Of a stretch of 64,000 bases of DNA, positions 17,582-25,624 are shown one piece after another. Position 1 is the first letter of the stretch. The number at the start of each line of letters is the position of its first letter. The stretch is from Ponticaulis koreensis DSM 19734 (lineage in GTDB: Bacteria; Pseudomonadota; Alphaproteobacteria; Caulobacterales; Hyphomonadaceae), in NCBI RefSeq assembly GCF_000420665.1, contig NZ_ATVJ01000001.1:1364001-1428000 (forward strand). Reading direction: 5' to 3'. Both the position numbers and the translations under genes were made by a program. The notes below the pieces were generated by a model, which made no database searches, was not told the DNA's origin, and was given only the letters and a program-made list of their open reading frames with translations.

Positions 17582-18817
17582 CTATATCTCAGCCAGCTCC
17601 GGCAATCCAATCAGCTTTGCGAGGCGTTCGGCGGTGCCCATGCCCATTGTCCAGCCGAGCATACCATGGCCGAGATTATAGGCGAGCGCGGCATGCGGGC
17701 GACCTATGCGCGGGTTTGAATCCGGGGTCATCGGACGAAGGCCTGCCCAGACGGACTGAACATTCCGGAAATCTGCCGCTTTCGGTAGCGAGGCCTCAGC
17801 CTCCCGAAGGAGCGTTGCGATGCGTTTCTGGTCCGGATCGGGATTGGTCCAGCCAAGGTCGGCCATGCCCGCAATGCGGATGCGATCTCCCAGACGGGAG
17901 ACAACGAGGCGGCGCTTGGAATCGGTGATGGAAATACGAGGCGCGTTTTCGCCATGCGGGGCCGTCATGGAATAGCCCTTCATCGGCATGACGGGGGCAT
18001 CGATCTTCAGCTCTTTCAACAGGCGGCGGTCTGCCCCTGTGCAGAGCACGCAGAGGTCCGCCTCGCGCACATCGCCGTCCGCAAGCGTGAGCGTTGCACG
18101 GTCTGATGAGAGCGAGACATGTTGGACGCGATGCCCAAACAGCGTTGTGACGCCGAAATCACGCTTCAGCAGGGCCAGCAGATTGACCGAGAATTTATGC
18201 GCATCGCCCAGCGCCTCTCGCGCGGCATACATCACCGCTTCAGGGCGTGTGCCGAGGTCTGTCAGCGCCGGTTCCAGCTTGCAGGCTTCTTCGTAGGTGA
18301 GGAGGCGCTGTTCATCCTCGTCGAGCCCTTTGACGGCCATACCGGTTTCGACATTGCGGCGGGCTTCCGGTGTGTAAATGAGCTGCATTTTGCCCGGCAC
18401 CTGATAGTCGAAATCAAGGTCGTATCGCTGGACGAGTTTTTGCATTTCAAGGCGGGATTCCAGCCCGATGGCGAGCGCGCTGCGGGTGTTTTCAGCATGA
18501 CGGCTGGCCGTGCAGTTTCGCAGAAAGGCCAGTAGCCAGTTCACATAATCAGGGTCGAGCGAGACCTTGATGCGGAAGGCCGGGTTCAGCCCCATTGCGA
18601 GGCCGGGCATATCCTTGATGATCGTGTCGCTGGCGAGCGCCTCTGTGTGCAGATAGCTGAGCTGGCCGCCATTGGCGAACGATGTGCCATCGCCTGCGCC
18701 GTGGCGAAAGTCGATCAGGGTCACATCCACACCGCGTCGCGCCAGCGCATAGGCTGTGGTCACGCCGACAACGCCAGCGCCGATAATCATAGCCGTTTTC
18801 GGTGTGCGCGCGCTCAT
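17582..18817 (-). CDS. FAD-dependent D-amino acid dehydrogenase (DadA-like)
   Basis: A 411-residue DAO-family flavoprotein that would oxidise D-amino acids to 2-oxo acids, passing electrons to the respiratory chain. The FAD-binding GxGxxG is IIGAGVVGVTTAYALARRG at residues 10-28. The region DGTSFANGGQLSY and the C-terminal WAGLRPMTPDSNPRIG and NLGHGMLGWTMGMGTAERLA are characteristic of the DadA small-subunit group. The partner racemase (DadX) is not next to it. Start codon at 18817 gives the flavin site at the usual distance, though the ribosome site is weak. Confidence 0.88.
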   Translation of the reverse strand: MSARTPKTAMIIGAGVVGVTTAYALARRGVDVTLIDFRHGAGDGTSFANGGQLSYLHTEALASDTIIKDMPGLAMGLNPAFRIKVSLDPDYVNWLLAFLRNCTASRHAENTRSALAIGLESRLEMQKLVQRYDLDFDYQVPGKMQLIYTPEARRNVETGMAVKGLDEDEQRLLTYEEACKLEPALTDLGTRPEAVMYAAREALGDAHKFSVNLLALLKRDFGVTTLFGHRVQHVSLSSDRATLTLADGDVREADLCVLCTGADRRLLKELKIDAPVMPMKGYSMTAPHGENAPRISITDSKRRLVVSRLGDRIRIAGMADLGWTNPDPDQKRIATLLREAEASLPKAADFRNVQSVWAGLRPMTPDSNPRIGRPHAALAYNLGHGMLGWTMGMGTAERLAKLIGLPELAEI

Positions 18818-18932
18818 ATCGTGGAGAGATCATCCCTGTCTGGGTGTGGAGCCCTGCTTCTAACCTGATGCATTGAGAGAGCGCAATGCGAGCAATATGT
18901 CGCTGTCAGAAACAGTCTTGAAATGACAATTT

Positions 18933-18947
18933 GTTCCTGTATTGTTC
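18933..18947 (+). promoter_or_regulatory. LexA (SOS) box of alphaproteobacterial type
   Basis: GTTCCTGTATTGTTC is an exact GTTC-N7-GTTC, the LexA-binding motif established for alphaproteobacteria. It ends 5 bases before the ATG of the radical-SAM gene. Binding there would block transcription or initiation of the DNA-repair pair downstream. Confidence 0.75.
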
Positions 18948-18952
18948 TCTGC

Positions 18953-20215
18953 ATGTCGAAGGCAGTTTCCCGATCAAAAACGACGTTTCAGAAGCTCGCC
19001 ATATTGGCGGACGCTGCCAAGTATGATGCCTCCTGCGCGTCGTCTGGCAGCACAAAACGCAATTCAATGTCCGGTAAGGGTGTCGGATCAAGCGAGGGCA
19101 TGGGGATTTGCCATGCCTACACGCCTGATGGGCGCTGTATTTCGCTTCTCAAGGTGCTTCTGACCAACTTCTGCACATTTGACTGTCGGTATTGTGTGAA
19201 CCGTGTCTCTTCGAATGTGGAGCGTGCGCGGTTTGAAACGCATGAGCTGGCGAAGCTGACGCTGGATTTCTACAAGCGCAATTACATTGAAGGCCTCTTC
19301 CTCTCTTCGGGGATTATCCGCTCACCGGATTACACGATGGAGCAGATCGTAGAGGTGGCCCGCGTGCTGCGTGAGGAGCATGACTTTCGCGGCTATATCC
19401 ATCTGAAAACCATCCCTGAAGCCGATCCGGAGCTGATCAGGCTGGCGGGGGCGTATGCTGACCGGCTGTCCATCAATATCGAGCTGCCGACAGAGCCGGG
19501 GCTGAAAACGCTGGCGCCTGAAAAGTCGGGGCAGGTGATCCGCTCGGCCATGGCGCATGTCAAATACGGCATTGATGATAGGGCGGATGCGATGAAGTCC
19601 CGCATCATCAAGAAGGCAAAACCAAAAGCGTTTGCGCCGGCCGGCCAGTCCACCCAGATGATTGTCGGCGCCGATGATGCGCGCGACAGCGATATCATCG
19701 TCACCTCGCGCAAGCTCTATGCGGGTTATGGTCTGCGGCGGGTCTATTACTCAGCGTTCAGCCCGATCCCGGATGCCTCGTCCAGCCTACCGCCGCTTGC
19801 CCCGCCTTTGCTGCGTGAGCACCGGCTTTATCAGGCTGACTGGATGATGCGGTTTTACGGCTATGACACCGAAGATGTGATCTCGGCGACTGATGGCGGC
19901 ATGCTGGATCTGGATGTCGACCCGAAGCTTTCATGGGCGCTCAAACATCGCGCCTGGTTTCCGGTGGATGTGAACCGTGCGCCGAAAGAGCATTTGTTGC
20001 GTGTGCCGGGTCTCGGCCCGAAATCGGTCATGAAGATTTTGTCGTCGCGGCGGCATGGCTCCATCGGGATGGCTGATCTGGCGCGTATGCGGGTCTCGCT
20101 ATCCAAGGTGCGGCCCTTCATAACCGCACGGGACTGGTCTCCGGGCGGTCTGACCGACACGGATAATCTCAAAGCGCGCTTTGTGAAGCCGCCAGAACAG
20201 CTGTCTTTGTTCTGA
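18953..20215 (+). CDS. putative DNA modification/repair radical SAM protein
   Basis: A 420-residue radical-SAM enzyme whose gene is regularly linked to UdgX-type genes. The [4Fe-4S] motif CxxxCxxC is CTFDCRYC (Cys 74, 78, 81). The family start KLAILADAAKYDASCASSG and the segment GMGICHAYTPDGRCISLLKVLLTN are present. A C-terminal helix-hairpin-helix (HLLRVPGLGPKSVMKILSSRR) suggests DNA contact. The ATG at 18953 is chosen over one at 18923 because the family similarity begins at once after it and the LexA box would otherwise be coding. Its TGA shares one base with the ATG of the next gene, so the two are translationally coupled. The chemical reaction is unknown. Confidence 0.88.
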   Translation: MSKAVSRSKTTFQKLAILADAAKYDASCASSGSTKRNSMSGKGVGSSEGMGICHAYTPDGRCISLLKVLLTNFCTFDCRYCVNRVSSNVERARFETHELAKLTLDFYKRNYIEGLFLSSGIIRSPDYTMEQIVEVARVLREEHDFRGYIHLKTIPEADPELIRLAGAYADRLSINIELPTEPGLKTLAPEKSGQVIRSAMAHVKYGIDDRADAMKSRIIKKAKPKAFAPAGQSTQMIVGADDARDSDIIVTSRKLYAGYGLRRVYYSAFSPIPDASSSLPPLAPPLLREHRLYQADWMMRFYGYDTEDVISATDGGMLDLDVDPKLSWALKHRAWFPVDVNRAPKEHLLRVPGLGPKSVMKILSSRRHGSIGMADLARMRVSLSKVRPFITARDWSPGGLTDTDNLKARFVKPPEQLSLF

Positions 20216-21705
20216 TGCAGACGGTTATTCTCGCGCACGAAACAGATTTCGACGGCTGGCGCGCCGAGGCGAGGCGGCTCTGCGGGCAGGGTGTGGCTCC
20301 TGAGATGATCTCATGGCAAGTGGAAGGCAAGGGCGGTGATCTCTTTGCTGGCGTCAGCGAGGCAGGCCCGGCGCGAGGGCCGGTGCGCGAGATTTCAGTG
20401 CCGAAATCATTTCCGGGCATTGCGCGCGCTGTGATCTGCCATCGCGATGAAGAGCGCTTTGACCGGCTCTACCGGATTTTATGGCGGCTGCAGACCGAGA
20501 AAAATCTTATCGAACGCAAGGCAGACCCTGATATTGTGTGGCTGCGATCACGCGAGAAGGCCATCCGCCGCGACGTTCATAAAATGCATGCCTTTGTGCG
20601 GTTTCGCAAAGCCGGTGACGCGCCGGATGGGCGCGAGAATTTCGTCTCATGGTTTGAGCCGACACACCGGATCGAGGAGATTGGAACGCCATTCTTCAAA
20701 CGTCGCTTTGCGAATATGAACTGGGCAATCGTCACGCCGGAGAAGACGGCGCGCTGGGATGGTAAAACCTTGAGCTTCGGGCCAGGCGGGTCAAAACGCG
20801 ATGTGCCGTCTGAAGACGTGATGGAAGAAGGCTGGAAGACGTATTTCGCGTCTATCTTTAATCCAGCGCGGGTGAAAATCTCTGCCATGACATCGGAGAT
20901 GCCGAAGAAATACTGGAAGAATTTGCCAGAGGCAGAACTGATACCCGAACTCCTCGAACAGGCCGAGACACGTGCGCGCCAGATGGTTGAGGAGAGCATT
21001 ACTGAGGCAAATCGGCTCGCCGATGTGGTGGCAAACCGCCGCGAGGCTCTGCCGCAAAACATCGAGATCAAATCGCTTGAAGAATTGAAGTCAGCCGCTT
21101 CGACCTGTGAACGGTGCCCGCTTTATTGCGATGCCAGCCAAGTGGTGATGGGCGAGGGGCCATCAGGTGCGCGGCTGATGATTGTCGGCGAACAGCCGGG
21201 CGATCAGGAAGATATTGCGGGCAGGCCGTTTGTCGGCCCGGCGGGGCAGCTCCTGAATGAGGCGCTTCTTAAATCAGGGATAGACCGGCGCCGCGCTTAT
21301 GTGACTAATGCTGTTAAGCATTTTAAATTCAAGACACGCGGTAAGCGCCGCATCCACCAGTCGCCAACCGTGCGCGAGATTGATGTATGCGGGCAATGGC
21401 TGAGCGAAGAGCGCCGCCTTGTACAGCCAGATGTAATCATCGCGCTTGGGGCAAGCGCAGCGCGCGGTATTCTGGGCCACAGCGTAACGTTGAAAGACTG
21501 GCGCGGTGAAATCCACAAACTCACAGACGGCACAAAGCTCGTCGTGACGGTGCATCCATCCTATCTATTACGATTGCCGGATGCGCAGCGTGCAGAGGCT
21601 GAACGGCGATTGTTTGTTTCCGAACTGGCGCTGGCTGCAACTGCTCTACAGCCTGCGAAACCGGTTGAAAAACTCACCCATCAGGCGGAATTAACTTTTG
21701 ACTAA
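20215..21705 (+). CDS. UdgX family uracil-DNA glycosylase fused to DUF4130-type partner domain
   Basis: A 496-residue fusion. Residues 1 to about 260 match the radical-SAM-linked DNA metabolism domain (DUF4130 type; LYRILWRLQTEKNLIERKADP, HKMHAFVRFRK, FAKRR-like region). Residues about 285-490 are a uracil-DNA glycosylase: GEQPGDQED at 325-333, RPFVGPAGQLLNEAL, and HPSYLLR from about H447. The UdgX-specific insert KRRIH is present at 377-381; in mycobacterial UdgX the His of this motif becomes covalently linked to the abasic sugar after uracil release, trapping the protein on DNA. A Cys cluster (CERCPLYC plus a later Cys) should bind the Fe-S cluster. It is the second gene of an SOS-box-preceded operon. 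Confidence 0.92.
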   Translation: MQTVILAHETDFDGWRAEARRLCGQGVAPEMISWQVEGKGGDLFAGVSEAGPARGPVREISVPKSFPGIARAVICHRDEERFDRLYRILWRLQTEKNLIERKADPDIVWLRSREKAIRRDVHKMHAFVRFRKAGDAPDGRENFVSWFEPTHRIEEIGTPFFKRRFANMNWAIVTPEKTARWDGKTLSFGPGGSKRDVPSEDVMEEGWKTYFASIFNPARVKISAMTSEMPKKYWKNLPEAELIPELLEQAETRARQMVEESITEANRLADVVANRREALPQNIEIKSLEELKSAASTCERCPLYCDASQVVMGEGPSGARLMIVGEQPGDQEDIAGRPFVGPAGQLLNEALLKSGIDRRRAYVTNAVKHFKFKTRGKRRIHQSPTVREIDVCGQWLSEERRLVQPDVIIALGASAARGILGHSVTLKDWRGEIHKLTDGTKLVVTVHPSYLLRLPDAQRAEAERRLFVSELALAATALQPAKPVEKLTHQAELTFD

Positions 21706-21772
21706 CCCTTTATACACGAAGGCGTGTTAGATAGAGCCTGATGGTGTCGTACTAAGCGTTAGAACTTATTCA

Positions 21773-22450
21773 ATGCGTAAGCTTTTCCACTGGCCTCTTG
21801 ATCCTGCAAGCCGCCTTGTCCGGTTGGTTCTGGCCGAAAAACAACTGGAATTTACTCCTGTTGTCTCTCCGCCGTGGAAGCCGGCAGAAGAGGTTACACG
21901 CCTGTATGCCAATCCGATTGGCCCGGTGTTGATCGATCAGGGCCAGCATGGCCGCGTGGTCGCGAACCACACCCATGCCATCGTCGAGTTTCTGGAAGAG
22001 CAGTACCGCGATGTAAAAGTGCTGCCCATGCTTGCGCCGGATCGCGCCGAAGCCCGTCGCCTCTGGCGCTGGATTGAGAGCCGGTTCGAGAGCGAGATTA
22101 ACGGCTCTATTCTTGCCGAGCGCATTGCCCAGTCTGTGCAGCGGACCAGTGCGCCGGATAGTGCGCTTCTCCGACGCGGCGCGCACGCGCTTCGCGGTGT
22201 GATGACCTACCTGAACGCGCTGTGCGAGCAGACCTCCTATCTGGCGGGCCGTCAGTTGACGATTGCCGACCTTTCTGCGGCCGCGCATCTCTCTGCGCTC
22301 GATTATTTCGGGGACGTGCCATGGGATAACGCGCCAGACCTTCGAGAATGGTATCAGCGGGTGAAATCCCGCCCATGCTTCCGCGATGTTTTGAAAGACT
22401 ATCTGACGGGCACAAAACCGGTTCCGCATTATGCCGATCTGGACTTCTGA
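21773..22450 (+). CDS. glutathione S-transferase family protein
   Basis: A 225-residue GST-fold protein. Residues 1-80 form the thioredoxin-like domain: RKLFHWPLDPASRLVRLVLAEKQLEF, then NPIGPVLIDQG and HAIVEFLEEQY as the glutathione-site region. Residues 90-215 are the helical domain, with QLTIADLSAAAHLSALDYFG as the N-capping box. There is no obvious ribosome site before the ATG. It overlaps queG by 20 bases, so it is in the same transcript. Substrate unknown. Confidence 0.88.
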   Translation: MRKLFHWPLDPASRLVRLVLAEKQLEFTPVVSPPWKPAEEVTRLYANPIGPVLIDQGQHGRVVANHTHAIVEFLEEQYRDVKVLPMLAPDRAEARRLWRWIESRFESEINGSILAERIAQSVQRTSAPDSALLRRGAHALRGVMTYLNALCEQTSYLAGRQLTIADLSAAAHLSALDYFGDVPWDNAPDLREWYQRVKSRPCFRDVLKDYLTGTKPVPHYADLDF

Positions 22451-23546
22451 GGACGTAAAAGCGCACGCCCTGTCTATAGGGTTTGACGTCTGTCGTATTG
22501 CCTCGGTTGAAGAGGGCTGGGCGGCTGGTGCACGGCTGAAAGCCTTTGTCGACGCGGGCTATCACGGTGAAATGGGCTGGATGGAGGAGACGCTGGACCG
22601 GCGCTCTCATCCTCAGGCCATGTGGCCGAATGCGCGCTCGGCTATTGTCGTTGGCGTCAATTATGGGCCAGATCATGATCCTCTTGCGGTGCTGGATGAG
22701 ACAAACCGTGCCGCGGTCTCGGTTTATGCCAAGGGCAAGGATTATCATGACGTTCTGAAAAAGCGTCTTAAGCAGCTCGCGCGAGAATTTGTGGCCGCGA
22801 ATGAGTGCGAAGTGAAAGTCTTTGTTGATACCGCGCCGCTGATGGAAAAGCCGCTGGCGCAGCAGGCAGGGCTCGGCTGGCAGGGAAAGCATACAAATCT
22901 GGTGAGCCGTGAATTTGGGTCATGGCTCTTCCTCGGTGTGATGCTGACCGAAGCCGAACTTGCGCCGGATGAAGCCGCAAGTGATCATTGCGGGCAGTGC
23001 AGGGCGTGCCTTGATATCTGTCCGACGAATGCGTTTGTCGGCCCGTATCAGATCGATGCCCGCAAGTGCATTTCCTATCTGACGATTGAGCACGGCGCGC
23101 CTATTCCGCACGAGCTGCGAAAGCCAATGGGAAACCGGATTTATGGCTGCGATGATTGTCTTGCGGTTTGCCCATGGAACAAGTTTGCTTCTGAAACCAA
23201 AGAGACAAAGTTCCAGCTGACAGAAGCAACAGATGCGCCGTCATTGTCGACACTTTTAGCGCTGGATGATGACGCGTTTCGGGCAATGTTCTCAGGCTCG
23301 CCGGTAAAGCGTATCAAGCGCCGCCGTTTTCTGCGGAACGTGTTGATTGCGACAGGCAATTCCGGCGATGCGGCGCTGGTGCCGGCCGTGAAGGAGCTAC
23401 TCGGCGATGAAGAGCCGCTTATTCGCGGCGCTGCAATCTGGGCGCTCTATCAGCTGGCGCCTGACAATGCGCGGGCAGAAAAGCTCAGCCGCGCACCGGA
23501 CGAAACATCCGAGGATGTTCTATCAGAATGGCATCTCGTCGAGTGA
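22431..23546 (+). CDS. queG: epoxyqueuosine reductase
   Basis: Cobalamin- and Fe-S-dependent enzyme that reduces epoxyqueuosine to queuosine in tRNA, the last step of the pathway; 371 residues. Two [4Fe-4S] ligand sets are visible, CGQCRACLDICPTNAF and CDDCLAVCPWNKF. The N-terminal part carries YHGEMGWMEETLDRR and the segment VDTAPLMEKPLAQQAGLGWQGK, which are standard for QueG. A C-terminal HEAT-like repeat region (VKELLGDEEPLIRGAAIWALYQL) is also typical. Overlaps the upstream GST gene, and its final 24 bases overlap the convergent TPR gene. Confidence 0.95.
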   Translation: MPIWTSEDVKAHALSIGFDVCRIASVEEGWAAGARLKAFVDAGYHGEMGWMEETLDRRSHPQAMWPNARSAIVVGVNYGPDHDPLAVLDETNRAAVSVYAKGKDYHDVLKKRLKQLAREFVAANECEVKVFVDTAPLMEKPLAQQAGLGWQGKHTNLVSREFGSWLFLGVMLTEAELAPDEAASDHCGQCRACLDICPTNAFVGPYQIDARKCISYLTIEHGAPIPHELRKPMGNRIYGCDDCLAVCPWNKFASETKETKFQLTEATDAPSLSTLLALDDDAFRAMFSGSPVKRIKRRRFLRNVLIATGNSGDAALVPAVKELLGDEEPLIRGAAIWALYQLAPDNARAEKLSRAPDETSEDVLSEWHLVE

Positions 23547-24230
23547 ACGACCTTCAGCGAGTAGTCGCTGGGCCTCACGGATATGGCCGCGCCAGAGAAG
23601 CGCCTGCGTGTTAGCTGGATCGAGCGTACGAGCCTGAGCAATATCCTGCATGGCTTCGTCCATGCGCAGCTGCCAGAAGCGGACCTGCGCGCGATAGAGC
23701 CAGGCGTAAAAGTCTCCCGGCTGACGACGGATCGCCTCGTCCAGGTCGGTTTCGGCCTGTTCGTATTCTTCAAGCTGAAGATGGGCGAGACCGCGATACG
23801 CAAGGATATCGTCAGCATACTGGTTCAGGCGAAGGGCGTTGCTGAAAGCGACAATGGCTTCTTCCGGATAGCCGACTTCCAGCCATGCGCCACCGGCGCG
23901 CGCTAGATAGCCGACGCGGTCATCGAGAGAGCCACCATCAGGTGCGTTGGCAAGAGCTTCAAATTCCAGTGCGCCGTCTTCGTAATGGCCGAGCGCGATC
24001 ATGGATGCTGCGCGGCACTCACGGGCGATGCGGCGATTGCCTTCCATATAGGTCCATGTCGCGGCCAGTTCGTGTGCGGCTTCCGGATCCGTTTCTACGA
24101 GCTCCAGACATTCACGCAGACGCTGCGTCTCTGACATGTCGGTGGTGGCGGCGACGTTCACATCTGGCACGACCTGCGCGGACAGAAAAAGTGGCGCGAT
24201 GATATAGACGAGAGGAAGGCTGAGGCCCAT
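23523..24230 (-). CDS. exported TPR protein
   Basis: A 235-residue protein with an N-terminal hydrophobic signal (MGLSLPLVYIIAPLFLSAQ) and AGGAG 6 bases upstream of the ATG. At least three tetratricopeptide-like units are visible at about 95-220 (GYPEEAIVAFSNALRLN, EEYEQAETDLDEAIRRQPGD, RMDEAMQDIAQARTLDPAN). TPR units mediate protein contacts; the partner is unknown. Its 3' end overlaps the 3' end of queG by 24 bases. It is divergent from the SDR-like gene with only 55 bases between. Confidence 0.8.
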   Translation of the reverse strand: MGLSLPLVYIIAPLFLSAQVVPDVNVAATTDMSETQRLRECLELVETDPEAAHELAATWTYMEGNRRIARECRAASMIALGHYEDGALEFEALANAPDGGSLDDRVGYLARAGGAWLEVGYPEEAIVAFSNALRLNQYADDILAYRGLAHLQLEEYEQAETDLDEAIRRQPGDFYAWLYRAQVRFWQLRMDEAMQDIAQARTLDPANTQALLWRGHIREAQRLLAEGRSLDEMPF

Positions 24231-24285
24231 GTCATACTCCTGATACTCTGACTATTGACCTGCAGGCTCGGCGGACAAAAAGCAA

Positions 24286-25131
24286 ATGAAGAAACAGCAA
24301 CGGACCTTGTTTTGTGCAGGTTTTGGCGACAGTGCGAAGGCTTTGGCGCGTATTCTGGCAGCTGAAGGCTGGCTGATTGTGCCCACAACGCGCTCTGAAG
24401 ATACCCGCGCCAAGCTTCAGGCCAAAGGCTATGACGCTCTGTTGTTCGAAGATGGCATTGATAAGAAAGTGCCGGACAATGCGGTCTGGCTGATCTCTAC
24501 GCCGCCTGATGACGAGGGCTGCCCGAGCTATAAACTGCTGCAAAATGCTGCGCAGCATGCCTGCAGCATTTTCTATCTGTCGACCACGGGCGTCTATGGT
24601 GATCTGGAGGGTGGCTGGGCGTTTGAATGGACACCTGTGAACCCACAAAGCCCGCAAGGTGAACGACGTGTTCTGGCTGAAAGCCAGTGGCGCGGTGCGA
24701 GGCCTGATACCAGTTTTGTGCGTCTACCGGGTATTTATGGCCCGGGCCGGTCTGCCTTCGACCGGCTGGAAGACGGCAAAGCGCGCCGGATTATTAAAGA
24801 CGGACAGGTCTTTTCACGCGTTCATGTTGATGACATTGCTGCCTGTGTGAAAGGCGCAATCGAGCATGATGTCAAAGGCGCTGTGCTTCATGCCTGCGAT
24901 GACGAGCCCGCCCCGCCTCAGGATGTGATCGAGCATGCGGCAAAGGTTATGGGCGTTGAGGTGCCACCTGATGTTCCGTTCGAGGAGGCCGGCCTTTCTG
25001 AGATGGCCAAGCGCTTTTATGCCGAGTGCAAGCGCGTTTCGAACGCCCGGACAAAGTCACTGACAGGCTGGCGGCCCATTTATGCGGACTATCGCGAAGG
25101 TCTTCAGGCGATCTGGTCAGCGCGCGATTGA
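24286..25131 (+). CDS. NAD(P)-dependent epimerase/SDR-family protein (YeeZ-like)
   Basis: A 281-residue cytoplasmic protein with a Rossmann start (TLFCAGFGDSAKALARILAAEGW, G-x-G-D-x-A) and the extended-SDR features VWLISTPPDD, FYLSTTGVYGDLEGGW and the region VRLPGIYGPGRSAFDRLEDG, with FSRVHVDDIAACV near the centre. This order matches the YeeZ group of atypical sugar-epimerase-like proteins. The catalytic Tyr-x3-Lys is replaced by YGDLEGG, so classical SDR chemistry is doubtful. Substrate unknown. Confidence 0.82.
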   Translation: MKKQQRTLFCAGFGDSAKALARILAAEGWLIVPTTRSEDTRAKLQAKGYDALLFEDGIDKKVPDNAVWLISTPPDDEGCPSYKLLQNAAQHACSIFYLSTTGVYGDLEGGWAFEWTPVNPQSPQGERRVLAESQWRGARPDTSFVRLPGIYGPGRSAFDRLEDGKARRIIKDGQVFSRVHVDDIAACVKGAIEHDVKGAVLHACDDEPAPPQDVIEHAAKVMGVEVPPDVPFEEAGLSEMAKRFYAECKRVSNARTKSLTGWRPIYADYREGLQAIWSARD

Positions 25132-25307
25132 GGTGGATACATAAAAGACATCAGGAGATTTGATGTCTTTTAGCGTAGAGACCCGGTAAAGCCCCGCGAC
25201 TGACACCGATCAGGCGGGGCCAGAACAGACGGAGCCGCATGCCCTTATGAGGCGTGTATCTGACTGTGCGCGGATTTTGTCCGCGAATACCGGAATTACT
25301 CAAGACA

Positions 25308-25562
25308 ATGGATATTTCACGCGCCGAACAGCGCATACTCCACCTGCTCGCGCAGGGCGGACGGATCGATAAATTTCGTGATGAATACAATGATTTATAG
25401 GTGAGCTGCGTTACCCGGGACGGGTGGCAGTTTCCGCATCTGGATCTCATTCTGTTTCGCAAGCTGAAAAGGAAACGTAGCATCGCATCACGAAATGGGG
25501 GGCCTTATCAGATCACCAGACGCGGCCTCGAACTTGTGAGGTCGCAGTATGACAACCGATAA
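25308..25562 (+). pseudogene. yjhX-like (UPF0386) gene broken by an in-frame amber codon
   Basis: Read through, the 84 codons give a protein closely resembling the 85-residue YjhX family: MDISRAEQRILHLLAQGG at the start, TRDGW, then LFRKLKRKR and PYQITRRGLELV, ending in QYDNR. Codon 31 (25398-25400) is TAG, immediately followed by GTG. The frame on both sides of the stop is intact and family-like, so this is a single nonsense mutation, a sequencing error, or a recoded or restarted gene. YjhX is proposed to be a topoisomerase-inhibiting toxin in E. coli; whether that holds here is unknown. The rest of 25132-25307 has no feature. Confidence 0.75.
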
Positions 25563-25574
25563 CTGGAAACAAAA

Positions 25575-25600
25575 AAAGAGGGCCTTTACGGGCCCTCTTT
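25575..25600. terminator. bidirectional rho-independent terminator
   Basis: AAAGAGGGCC pairs with GGCCCTCTTT around a 6-base loop, preceded by further A residues. It ends the minus-strand efflux/peptidase operon and also suits the plus-strand yjhX remnant. Confidence 0.85.
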
Positions 25601-25624
25601 CTCGTTTGGATATGTCCGTCGGAC

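Noticed and set aside
18923-18952. Earlier ATG for the radical-SAM gene
   Set aside because: It would include the LexA box in the coding sequence, and the resulting residues (MTICSCIVLC) do not match the family start.
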